From: Cryptomeria japonica
Lineage: Eukaryota; Streptophyta; Pinopsida; Cupressales; Cupressaceae
NCBI RefSeq assembly: GCF_030272615.1
Contig: NC_081414.1
Span: forward strand, 811,987,069 to 812,051,068
Direction: 5' to 3'
DNA length: 64,000 nt
The translations under genes were made by a program, and so were the position numbers. The notes under the pieces were generated by a model. That model was not told the DNA's origin, made no database searches, and saw only the letters and a program-made list of their open reading frames with translations. Shown piece after piece: positions 21,831 through 32,220 of the stretch. Every line of letters begins with the position of its first letter. The stretch's first letter is position 1.

Positions 21831-24782
21831 CTTACTCTGAATAAACCTATCATCACTATGCAAGGAAGAAAACCTATAAGTCCTTATAGTTATACCAAGC
21901 AATTAACTAGAGAGAGTTATCATGTGGTTGCTCATACTTATAATACTAGAAATAATAGGCAGCCTAATCCTCCTCCTGTTACTCCAGTTTCTCTTCCTAA
22001 TCCTCAACTAATTCTTCCGCAAGCTCCATGTATTTCACAAGTTATTGGTAAGGAATATGATCTCATAGAACAACTTAAAGCTACCCCTGCTAAGATATCC
22101 CTTTGGGATTTGATCCACAGTTCTTCCACTCATCATGGAATGTTACAAGATGCCTTGAAAGATTTGAATGTTCCTCCACCTAATACATCTAGTAATATAG
22201 TGTCTTTGGTTAACTCTGTGATGAATCCTAAAGCTCAAATTGTGTTTACTCAAGATGAATTGCCTACTACTAAAATTCAACATCAATATGATCCCTTGAT
22301 GATTGTGGTTATCATAAATGACACTGCTATAAGACGAACACTGGTAGATAATGGCTCTGGCCTTAATGTGTGTAGCATTAATCTATTGCATAAGATGAAT
22401 GTGGATACATCCCTTATTGAGCTTGACTCTCATCCCATTCAAGGCTTTGATAATGTGGCTAAGTCTTCATTAGGTATTATCACCTTACCCATCATAGTGG
22501 GACCTGTTACTTTGCCTACTCCTATCCATGTTATGTCAGGAAATCTAGCATACAACTTGTTATTAGGGAGACCTTGGATTCACAGTATGCAAGTTGTCCC
22601 CTCTACATTGCATAGACAAGTTAAATTTATTTATAACAATAAGACATATACCTTGATAGGTGATACTAATTTTCAAGCTTGTTTGCAAACATCTACTTCC
22701 AAAGGGAGTTCTTCTAAACCTTCCTCTTCTAGTGATGACTCTTTAAACAAGATACCTATGGATGAATCATCACCCTTTGATAATCAAAATTCTTTGGATG
22801 AGTCTAAAGTTCTTGAAGAAGATTCTTCTCAACTTGAATCTACACATGAAAATGCTTTTGATCCTGAGAAGTTTCTCACAGAAGACGATTGGGGATCTCT
22901 TGACTTTAATCCCACATTTGTTGGTGAGTATAGGGTTCCTCCTAGAGAGCTTAAAGTTAAAAAGAAGGAAGAAACTAAAGATCAATCAACCTTACCTGAA
23001 CCTATAAACAATAATTTTGTGGCCCCTTCTCAAACTTCTTCTCCTCACACCTCTAATTCTGAAGAATTTGATTCTTTGTCTTATGAAAAACCACCTTCTC
23101 TTTCTGAAATGGCTAATTGTTATGGTCGTCGTTTTCATATTTTAGCTAAGTATGGGTATAATGGAAATGGTTGTGGCACTCATGAACAAGGGATAAAGGT
23201 TCCTCTAGGGAATAATCTTTATGATGAGACCTTTGGACTTGGTTATAATCCCTGCAAGCGCACTAAAGCTTCTAAGAGACCATGTATTAGTGTTAATGTT
23301 ATTTCTACGTCTCTACCAATGAGACACCCTGAGTATATTGATGGGGATCCTTCATGTGCCTATGCTTTGGATTTCTTTCCTACCGATGATGCTTTAGGTG
23401 AGTTTTTGGGAGCATACGACACTCTTCCTTGTTATCATCACAATAGGGGATTTCCTTATTGTTTGAACATTGAAGCTTATTTTGGAAGAGAGATTGATAA
23501 TGATGAGATTGTGGAAGAATCCCCTCAGTTAAAGGATATTCCTCAACAAAGTAATCTTCTCATAAGTGACACCATTGATGTTAAGATGGATCCTTGCAAT
23601 GAAGAAAAAGTTATTAAAATTGGAAAGTGTTTGGATGAAGAAGAACAAAAACAATATGCAGATTTATTGCAAGAATTTCCTGAGATCTTTGCTTGGACAT
23701 ACTCTGACATGCCTGGTATAGATCCTAAGATTGTTACTCATAATATTGTCTTAGTTCCCGATGCTAAGCCTGTGAAACAAAAGATTCAAAAAATGAATCC
23801 TAAGGTAGCTCTGCTTGTTAAAGCTGAGATTGAAAAATTATTGGAGGCTGGATTTATCCGCCCTATTGATTATTCCCCGTGGATTTCAAATATTGTCATT
23901 GTGGCTAAATTAGATAATAAAATAAGAATGTGTATCAACTTTCAAGATTTAAATAAGGCTTCTTTAAAAGATGATTTCCCTCTCCCAAACATTGACATGA
24001 TATTTGATTCTACAACAGGACATGCTTTGTTATCCTTCATGGATGGTTTTTCAGGATACAATCAAATTTTCATTAATCCTCAAGATCAATTCAAAACTGC
24101 TTTCACCACTCCTTGGGGTACGTTTTGTTGGGTGATGATTCCTTTTGGACTTAAAAACGTCGACGCAACTTATCAACGAGCGATGACCCTTATCTTTCAT
24201 GATTATATGCATAAGATTTTAGAAGATTATGTTGATGATATTTTAGCCAAATCCATTCTTCGTATAGATCATATTAAGATCCTTCGTCAAATCTTTGAAA
24301 GAATTCGTAAATATCACATGCGCTTGAATCCCCGAAAATGTGTTTTTGGTGTGGATAGTGGAAAACTATTAGGATTCATAGTTTCGCATCCTGGGATTGA
24401 GGTGGACACTAAGAAAATAGATGCTATTGTCAACATGCCACCTCCTAGAAATGTGTCTCAACTCAAAAGCTTACAAGGAAAGATTCAAGCTATTCGTAGG
24501 TTCGTATCTCAACTTGTGGATCGTACTTTTCCTTTTACTCAACTTCTCAAAAAGAATATCACTTTTCAATGGAATGGAGATTGTCAACAAGCATTTGAAG
24601 ATTTAAAAGTATATTTGTCTAATCCTCCTATCCTTCAACCTGCCGAACCTTCTAAACCCTTTCTTCTTTATATAGCTGCTTCCTCTCATGCTCTCACAGC
24701 ATTATTGGCACAACATGATAAAGATGATAAGGAATGTCCAATTTATTATATAAGTCGTACCTTACTTGATTATGAGACCTGA
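21738..24782 (+). CDS. gypsy protease and reverse transcriptase (1014 codons)
   Basis: Long open frame. About residues 150-290: aspartic protease with active site TLVDNGSG (about residue 201; 22343-22366) and a later LLGRPWI motif. About 440-510: a Gly-rich segment (YGYNGNGCGTHEQG, then GLGYNP) that looks like a G-patch. About 640-960: reverse transcriptase with MCINFQDLN (about 731), FMDGFSGYNQI, and catalytic YVDD (about 831; 24228-24239). The first RNase H begins near residue 975. It ends at a TGA (24780-24782) in the RNase H where the family usually has Arg, that is CGA to TGA. The true upstream start is uncertain because gag is missing. Confidence 0.93.
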   Translation: MSIISLSLKSKVLILLPPLLTIQGGYGHDSFLTLNKPIITMQGRKPISPYSYTKQLTRESYHVVAHTYNTRNNRQPNPPPVTPVSLPNPQLILPQAPCISQVIGKEYDLIEQLKATPAKISLWDLIHSSSTHHGMLQDALKDLNVPPPNTSSNIVSLVNSVMNPKAQIVFTQDELPTTKIQHQYDPLMIVVIINDTAIRRTLVDNGSGLNVCSINLLHKMNVDTSLIELDSHPIQGFDNVAKSSLGIITLPIIVGPVTLPTPIHVMSGNLAYNLLLGRPWIHSMQVVPSTLHRQVKFIYNNKTYTLIGDTNFQACLQTSTSKGSSSKPSSSSDDSLNKIPMDESSPFDNQNSLDESKVLEEDSSQLESTHENAFDPEKFLTEDDWGSLDFNPTFVGEYRVPPRELKVKKKEETKDQSTLPEPINNNFVAPSQTSSPHTSNSEEFDSLSYEKPPSLSEMANCYGRRFHILAKYGYNGNGCGTHEQGIKVPLGNNLYDETFGLGYNPCKRTKASKRPCISVNVISTSLPMRHPEYIDGDPSCAYALDFFPTDDALGEFLGAYDTLPCYHHNRGFPYCLNIEAYFGREIDNDEIVEESPQLKDIPQQSNLLISDTIDVKMDPCNEEKVIKIGKCLDEEEQKQYADLLQEFPEIFAWTYSDMPGIDPKIVTHNIVLVPDAKPVKQKIQKMNPKVALLVKAEIEKLLEAGFIRPIDYSPWISNIVIVAKLDNKIRMCINFQDLNKASLKDDFPLPNIDMIFDSTTGHALLSFMDGFSGYNQIFINPQDQFKTAFTTPWGTFCWVMIPFGLKNVDATYQRAMTLIFHDYMHKILEDYVDDILAKSILRIDHIKILRQIFERIRKYHMRLNPRKCVFGVDSGKLLGFIVSHPGIEVDTKKIDAIVNMPPPRNVSQLKSLQGKIQAIRRFVSQLVDRTFPFTQLLKKNITFQWNGDCQQAFEDLKVYLSNPPILQPAEPSKPFLLYIAASSHALTALLAQHDKDDKECPIYYISRTLLDYET

Positions 24783-25721
24783 TATTTTGTGATAGAAAGA
24801 TAATGCTTGGCCTTGGTGTTTGCGACTTAGAAATTGAGACATTATCTTTTAAATTCAAAAGTCCACGTCATGGTAAAGTTTGATCCTTTGAAGCATCTTT
24901 TCTCTAAAACTGATTTATCAGGACACCTAGCTAAGTGGGTTATGATGTTAACTAAATTTGACCTTAAATTTGTTTCACAAAGAGCAATTAAAGGGCAAGC
25001 ATAGACTGATCACTTAGTTGAGGCCCCTTCACCTTTCTCCTTCCCTAACCCTGAGTCTTTTCCCGATTACTTCATTCTTTGTATAGAGAAAGATGAAACT
25101 TGGGAGTTATACTTTGATGGCTCTAAGTGTCATACGGGATCGGGGGTAGGTGTTGTTCTAATTTCTCCTACAAAGAAATCCATTCCTTTATCTTATCATC
25201 TCAATTTCCTATGTACCAATAACATTGCTGAGTATGAGGCTCTTATAGCAGGAATAAAGGCAACCTTGGCTTTGAATGTAAAGCACATACATATTTATGG
25301 AGATTCACAATTGATTATAAGACAAGTAATAGGACTGTATCAAGCAAAACAAGACAAATTATCACAATATAAAGACCTTGCTATCTCTTTGTTACAAAAA
25401 TTTGATTCTTATACCATGGAACCTGTTCCTTGAAAAGATAATTGACATGCAGATGCAATGGCATGTGTGGCTTCTCTTGTATCTTTAGAGGACCCTATGG
25501 TCGATCTTAAATTTGTTATTCACAACCTTATTTCTCTAGCTATTGTAGATGATTCTAACTTGATGACATGTTGTGACTTTATAGACTCAGATGAATGGTA
25601 TTCGCATATCGTAAGATACTTGACCGATGGTACCTTTCCTGATTCCGCCAATAGGAACACTAGGGCTAGATTCCACAAGCTGTCTACTAGATATATCATT
25701 CTTTCTAATATTATTTACTGA
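24783..25721 (+). pseudogene. gypsy RNase H and second (archaeal-type) RNase H
   Basis: Continuation of pol after the TGA at 24780. The first RNase H finishes by about 25010. The second begins with WELYFDGSKCHTGSGVGVVL (about 25100-25160) and continues with NIAEYEALIAG and HIYGDSQLII, the D-E-D pattern of an archaeal-type RNase H. At least five further stops interrupt it (near 24800, 24827, 25003, 25432, 25444) and one lies at 25719-25721. Nearly all are explained by CG or CHG deamination (CGA to TGA, CAG to TAG, TGG to TAG). Confidence 0.88.
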
Positions 25722-25785
25722 AGAGGTTATAATGGTCTTCTCCTTCGTTGTCTTAACAAATCGGAAATCCCTATTGCTCTTGAAG

Positions 25786-26856
25786 AGGCACATTCAAGTG
25801 CCTATGGGGGGCATTTTGGAGGAAAATCCTTAGTTCAAAGATTGCTTCGTATGGGATACTATTGGCAAACTATGCAGAAGGATTATTTTTCATTTGTTAA
25901 GAAATGTCATCAATGTCAACAACACAATAATCTGATTCATGCTCCTGCCCAAAAACTTCGTTCTCATGTAGCTTCTTGGCCTTTCTCTACATGGGGGTTG
26001 GATCTCATTGGTAAAATATCTCCTCCTTCATCTCAAGGACACACTTTCATTATAACCACAACAGATTACTTTACAAAGTGGGTAGAAGTTGTTCCCCTTC
26101 GCTCTACTGCTGCTGAAGTGATTTGTCAATTTCTTCTAGAAAACATTATTTCTCGATTCGGGATACCTTCCACTATAATCTCAGATAATGGGAAATCATT
26201 TAAGAACAAGGACATGAAGAAATTCCTCGAGAAATATCATATCAAACATCAATTTTCTACACCATACTATCCTCAATCAAATGGTCAAGCCGAATCATCC
26301 AATAAGATAATTGAACAAATTCTTGGCAAAACCGTGAGTAAGCATGGCAAGGATTGGAGTACTCAGCTAATCTTATGCTCTTTGGGCCTACTGAACAAGT
26401 GTACGAATTGCTACAGGAACTACCCCTTATAATCTTGTTTATGGTGCTGATGCTGTTATGCCTTTAGAGTTAGAGATTCCATCACTTAGAGTTTCTCTCA
26501 AAGGTATAGTAGATGATGGCTCTTATAGAGAACAAAGACTTCAACAACTTGAGATGCTTTATGAACAGCGTATAAATGCTCTTGAGCATATTCAAGCATA
26601 TCATAAAACTCTACAACGAAGCTATAATGATAAGGTTATTCAACGTTCCTTCTCAGTAGGTGACTTAGTTCTCTATGAGAATCAGCGCAATGTGAATGCC
26701 TTACCTAAAGAAAAGGGAAAATTTAGTCCTAATTGGCTTGGACCGTATATTGTTATTGAAGATTACAAATCAGGTGCTTACAAAATAGCAAATGTAGACG
26801 GTACGCCTCTTAAAGAACCTATAAATGCTATGCACTTGCATAGATACTATGCTTAA
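25786..26856 (+). pseudogene. gypsy integrase
   Basis: HHCC zinc-binding domain from about 25786 (H...H, then CHQCQ at about 25905-25920). The core domain carries the D-D-E residues: Asp in WGLDLIG (about 25995), Asp in IISDNGKSF (about 26180) and Glu in NGQAESSN (about 26290). A frameshift at about 26375-26400 separates the open pieces 25842-26432 and 26458-26856. The second piece is the C-terminal domain with SVGDLVLYE and WLGPYIV motifs, ending at 26856. No chromodomain is visible, in line with Tat elements. Confidence 0.9.
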
Positions 26857-27479
26857 TTCCTCATTCCTTATCTTTCATTTCATCTATCTTCTTTTCAGTT
26901 CTTCAAAATTGGGTAATATGTTAGCATATCTTGGTTAGAGCAAATAGAATTAAATGATATTGTGTTTAATCTATATTGCTTTGTTCTTGACAAGCGTATT
27001 TCTTTACTTTATAGTTTGTCTTGAATTCATTTATGTAAATTGCAAAAGATTTACATTTCCATTATGCTGGCATATTATACAATATCTTTATGTGTTAAGT
27101 AGAATCGTATCATGTTGTGTTTAAGTTTAAAATTAAATCACATTAGTTATATGATTCTTAGGCTTAACACATATTTCTTCTCTATCATTAATGTAGTACT
27201 TGATTAAATATTTTGTTTTAATTAAGTCACACATGTATCAATTTAATCATGGAGCATTGAGAAATCAATCACATGGAAATTAAAATCAGAACATACATGT
27301 ACATCTACCAAATGTATTAACTTTAATCAAAATATACATTGTTTTAGGCATTAAAGATAACACGTTTGAGACAAAGAGAAGCATGTATATATATATATAT
27401 ATATATATCTGGATCATGTTTTCATATACAAAAGTAGGTCACTATACATCCAAAATGTGACCTATCCTACATCATGAGA
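26857..27479. other. AT-rich spacer between integrase and the antisense ORF
   Basis: No coding signal on either strand. It contains a (TA)n run at 27385-27408. In Tat elements this is the gap between pol and the accessory antisense region. Confidence 0.7.
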
Positions 27480-29500
27480 TCATCTCCCATCCCTAGGGCT
27501 AGTGGCTGGAGAGTGATGACTAGACGCTCCCTCCTGATCCGGCCATGAAGGTGGACCCATAGGTGTATAGCGTGATATAGACCATGGATGACTACAAGAG
27601 GAACTCCTACGATCCCTATCCATAAGGATGACGCGATACGAGGTAGCCTCAGCCTGAGCTGCTACTAGGTCACGCTGTGCCTGCTGAAGGTTCTCTGATA
27701 GAACTCTCTCTCTCTCCCTCCATATTTCCACCTGTACTCAAAATGGGGAAAACAAGTCCTCATGCCGACCCGCGTTCCCCTGAGGCCTATAAGCAACCTG
27801 TGAGGAACTAGGGATCTGTACCATCATGGAAATATCTATCATTGCTTGCTGGATCAAGGAACGCCACTCCTGCACATTAGCTGTAGTAGTAGAATAGATT
27901 TTGTATTAGTACCATTCTATATCATCAAAACATTAATCAATCAATATAAACCTACTATACCTGGATCTCCCTCATGCCAGTAGGGATCGTGATATGGTAG
28001 CATTTGTGACTGGGAACTACTAGGCTCCCCATGCTCAAATGATCTATGCACAATGGGTACAGGTTTCTGTGTCACCTCGTGTTCCCCCTTTTGGGGAATA
28101 AGAGGAGGATCCAAGGCTATGGTATCATCTCCTGAATGGTGGGGAGCTACATCTGACTCCTCCTCATCATCTCTATCATCCTCATCCTCATCTGCATCCT
28201 CACCCACATCCTTGTTCTCCTCATCATCATCTCTATCTATGTCATCCTCCTCTTCTTCCTCCTCCTCCTCTGCACTAGGCTGATCTCCTATGGGTGGATC
28301 AGGATCTCTTGCTTCCTCCGATCTGGATCCCTGATCCTCATCTTGGTCTCCATGTCTCCATGGACCTGGATGGCCTGTCGAGTAATCTGGTGGAAAGATA
28401 GGCCCTGGGTATGTCCTCACAAACCATGAGAGATACCTGCGCTATGCTCCGGGATCTATGGAGTAATCAGTGACCACATCCTAATCAGACCCCTCTATAT
28501 CTGTAATCTCAATATCATTTTTCATAGGTCTCGCTACTACTCTGGGTCTGGGAAGGACTCGCGAGTGTTGAGTATGGATAGGTACATCGGCTAGAACACA
28601 CTGCCCTAGCCCAAACTGCCTCCATACTTGGTCAAAGTAGAATGGGACTATGATATGTGAGTATCATCCTCTTAGTAGGCGGTTCCTCTATAAGCATGCT
28701 AGCTACATCTCCATTTCATCCCATCTATGCATCTACAGATACGGTCTCCATACTGTCACCTCAGTTGTAAATCTATCGAATATCAATCTCCAATATAGTA
28801 GATCCCCAAATCTCCACTCGCCGGTAAGTGGATAGGAAAACACCCTAGGTCGCTCGCTAGCTGCACTCATCAGATAGCCAACAGGCCTGGTGCATGTAAA
28901 GTGCTCAAATATCCACACCTACAGAAGTGTGCATGTCATCAAGCTACAACACTGTCCAAACACATACTCCTCGAGGTCATGATAGAGATGTGCAAGCATA
29001 CTCTAACCCCAAGCATATACTCTCCTATGTCTCTCCCTAGCCCTGATGCACCATGTGAGACCCCCATGCATGTGCGTACCTCACCTATTAGGGCAGACAA
29101 CTAGTGCAATGATGGCAATCATAAGACGTCTCACAAGGGGCACCTCTCTTGTAGGATGTAAGAGCTAACTGATCATGATGCGACCTCTAGTCTCACTCGG
29201 CATGACTCTCCCTATGTAGTATACTTGCTCCCTCTGATAGTCCTCCACTGACCAATCGGTCGTGTATGTCACAGTGGCTCCCCTGATAGGTAGGCGAAGT
29301 ATGCGGTACACATCCTCAAGTGTAACCGTCATCCCTCCTACTAGGAGATGGAATGTACATGTGTCAGAATCCCATCTCTCCATAAGCGCTATCAACATCA
29401 CAGGATGGAATCGAATGGCCGACATGAGGATTGCATACCATAAACCAACTATTGATAATGTATCCCTCTCTTCCTGAGTCAGCCGGGGAATCTAATCTCA
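27480..29500 (-). pseudogene. antisense plant-mobile-domain (PMD) gene inside the gypsy element
   Basis: On the strand opposite to pol. The segment from about 29500 to 29165 encodes a typical PMD start: PRLTQEERD, then LMERWDSDTCTFHLLVGGMT, TLEDVYRILRLPI. After stops it continues with the C-terminal half of the domain (28733-28918, motif DRFTTEVTVWRPYL, then a VWRQFGLGQ motif near 28620). An extremely acidic tail follows (28420-27941, long Glu/Asp runs) and a final helical segment at 27731-27480 (RERERVLSENLQQAQRDL). PMD proteins occur both as host silencing factors (MAIN/MAIL1 type) and in transposons. Stops and possible introns prevent a clean model. Between pol and the 3' LTR, antisense, is where Tat elements are known to carry extra ORFs. 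Confidence 0.82.
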
Positions 29501-29667
29501 CAGACTACGAAGAATCTACCCCGCAGTGTGCTCTCTCATGTATGGGAGACCCTGCAATGCAAAAACATCAGTGTAATCAGTACTCAATCATCAAAATCAT
29601 CTACACGAAAAATGAAAATTGTCGAACATCAAAAGCTAACCTTGACACCCCTTGCCAAGTCCTGATT

Positions 29668-29817
29668 GGGACCATGGCGCCCTTTAGGGACCATAGCGCC
29701 CTGAGAGGACCATGGCGCCCTTCAGGGACCATGGCGCCCTGAGAGGACCATGGTGCCCTTCAGGGACCATGGTGCCCTGAGAGGACCATGGCACCCCACA
29801 GGGACCATGGCACCCTC
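29668..29817. repeat. tandem array of a GGACCATGGCGCCC unit
   Basis: About eight copies of an 18-bp unit, GGGACCATGGCGCCCTTC-like, alternating with a GAGAGGACC variant to give a 36-bp higher-order period. The unit contains the palindromes CCATGG and GGCGCC. It lies upstream of the antisense PMD gene in that gene's orientation. Related motifs occur in both LTRs of the same element. Confidence 0.9.
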
Positions 29818-29879
29818 GGTGGGACCCAGGGTCAGATTCTAGGGCCCGCATTCGATCATAGAAAATCAAAGTCAACAAA

Positions 29880-30555
29880 AATTCAGAAAGTCAAAGTCAA
29901 AGTTCAGTCAACTCACCTCGTCCAGTGGCTCGTCACCGATCATGGCCTGTCACATGATCTCCATCCCTGTGGGATTCTCCAGTCATCATGAAGGCATGAT
30001 GATGGCTATGTGGGCTCCGCTGCAATGAACAATACTTAGAAATCAACAAAGTGACAAATGCAATAGTCACTTTCAAGGTATATATTTTCATTCCTTTTCT
30101 TTCAAAACCCTAATTTTCCTCTATCACTCATTTCATCATAACTTGAGTTTGGGAGATGCGATTTTCAAACCGTTTGTTGTGTAGGAATCCTATTTTCATT
30201 CCCTTACTCTCGGGATGTTCCAAAACGTGCTTTGATGAAGCCTCTTTAGTGAACATCTCTCATCAATAATCTCTCACACAATTTGTCGTAAGTAAACATG
30301 CTATCCTGTTTCACCTCCCTAATAAGCAAGCCGAAACAGGGGGGGCATATAGCTACTCACAAATTTCATCACTTTCCTTAGTAAGCATTAGGTGATCTTG
30401 TGATCTAACGTGTGTTTTGTAGGGTGCGATTCCTAACTGTGTACTGCAAATACCGTTGGGGGCTTCGTTCGACAGACTTATGGATATATCCTTTTTCAAA
30501 AATGTTTACTTTCCTATACTTTAGCTTGCATATGCACGTAGTGTTCATATGACCG
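29880..30555. other. gypsy region between the tandem array and the polypurine tract
   Basis: No convincing gene on either strand. If the antisense PMD gene has its own promoter it should lie here or in the tandem array. I see no clear TATA box. Confidence 0.5.
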
Positions 30556-30572
30556 CTAAAGTGGGGGCTAAA
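30556..30572 (+). other. gypsy polypurine tract
   Basis: AAAGTGGGGGCTAAA directly precedes the 3' LTR start TGTAGCATCG at 30573. AAAGTGGGGGCT is a typical plant gypsy tract. Confidence 0.9.
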
Positions 30573-32215
30573 TGTAGCATCGTAAATTGTACGCACTTGC
30601 TAGGGTGGTACAATTTCACACCTAGTTTAGCACCCACCTTGGCGCATTTTGCATTTTGCATTGCATTTCCCCTTTAGCACTTAATTAATTAAATTAATTA
30701 GGTCTAAGGTTCTATTTCATCATCTTCCACATCATAAAGTTGGGCCCTTTCATTAAAGTGTGCCCCTTTCATTTTATTCCTCCAATACATCATTTAATCA
30801 AAAACCCTAATTAGGTCCTATTTTGAACTTGGGGGCTTGATTTCGGGGGTCAAAACATCTTGAAATCACATGTAACTTCAGGATTCTCTCTAAAATCATC
30901 ATATCCGATGGCCCTGAAAATTTGGTAAAAAGTTGCCAGGACCATGGCACCCGGAGTGCACACAGTCCCGGACATTTTTCCTAAAATTTTAGGACCGCAA
31001 TCCAATCATAAAATAAAGCTTAACCCCAAGAAATTGGCAGGAGATTCAATCTCTAGGTCGGCCAAAAGTTGAAATTAAGACCTAGGGTTTCATATATAAG
31101 AGCTCTCTTTCTTCATTTGAAAGGATCCGAATTTTGGTTTCAGGGACCTTCTATGCAGCAAAAGAGAAAATCTTTGAAGACTTCAATAAAATTCAACATC
31201 CATCCATCAAGCATTCATCAATTTCATTCATCAATTTCATTTAGGGCTTTGAAGGCATTGAAGAGCAATAAGGGATCACCGACTGCAGATTGGCTTGTAC
31301 CCCTCCCTTGGGGTTGGGTATGATTTCATGTTGTTTTCATGTCTTTGCATAAGCCTCATTATATCATTTGTATTCATGCTTTAGAACACTTTGCATCTTG
31401 GTTTGGAGCATTTACATTATCATTTACAAGCAATTAGGGTTTACTTTCTAGGTTGCTCTAGTTTGCTTACTTGCATTTTAGGATCTTGCACACACATAAG
31501 GTCTGCACACACACTACTTTTACAATACAACTTGGCTATTCATGGAGGTGGAAATCACCAAAGTGGGGGTTTGACTAAGGCAAAACCCTAAATAGCCGCC
31601 CACCATACCTTTTCAGATATAAGTGCAGATTTCAGGATTCGGACGACGCTGCAAGTTGCAGATCTGACGGAAGCGGACCGAGACAGAACTTCACACCAAA
31701 TTCCAACCCAGAAAGCTAGGACAGGGGTGCTAGGCACCCTGGTCCCTGGGATAGTGACGCTGGGTGCCCTAGTCCCTCTGTCAGACATCTAGTTTCAACA
31801 TTTCTGACAGCTTTTCAAGTTGCAAAATAGTAGTTTCAGGAGTAGTTTCAGGGGCAGAATCAGGACAGTGGCGCCCGTGCCCCCGTCCCAAACATTTTCA
31901 CTCAGATTTTAACTCTGGGTATGCATCTGCATTCTTGTCTTGTCCTTGTTTTTATAGATTTTCATTGTTTAAACTCAATTATGTGATCTTGTTATTAGTT
32001 CATACTTACACTTTGGGGTTAGGAATTGAACTTGCATCATTTTATCTTTCAATTACAACAAAGGAATAGAAACCCTAATAGGTAGCCCATGGCTCTCTCT
32101 CTTCCACAAAAAGTAGCCAATTGTGTGATACCTCTAGGCTCTTTCGTATTACACAATGTGTGTCAAAAGGTAGGATTAGGGCATGTTAACCTAGTCTCAC
32201 TTTTTCCCCTACACA
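30573..32215 (+). repeat. gypsy 3' LTR
   Basis: Second copy of 19439-21116, ending CCTACACA and followed by the duplicated ATTAA (32216-32220). Confidence 0.95.
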
Positions 32216-32220
32216 ATTAA

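Larger units (their letters stand above)
19439..32215 (+). mobile_element. Ty3/gypsy element of Tat type, full length
   Basis: LTRs 19439-21116 and 30573-32215, a perfect 5-bp target duplication ATTAA (19434-19438, 32216-32220), primer site after the 5' LTR, pol in the order protease, reverse transcriptase, RNase H, second RNase H, integrase, an antisense plant-mobile-domain ORF, and polypurine tract AAAGTGGGGGCTAAA before the 3' LTR. A second, archaeal-type RNase H between the first RNase H and integrase is diagnostic for the Tat lineage (established knowledge). No recognisable gag is present. Several stops and one frameshift break pol, so this copy is inactive. Confidence 0.95.

Noticed and set aside
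28053-28283. Plus-strand open frame rich in serine
   Set aside because: Complement of the acidic Glu/Asp tail of the antisense PMD gene, which has the better homology.
29668-29817. Regular repeats that could suggest a CRISPR-like array
   Set aside because: Direct tandem units with no unique spacers, in a plant retroelement.
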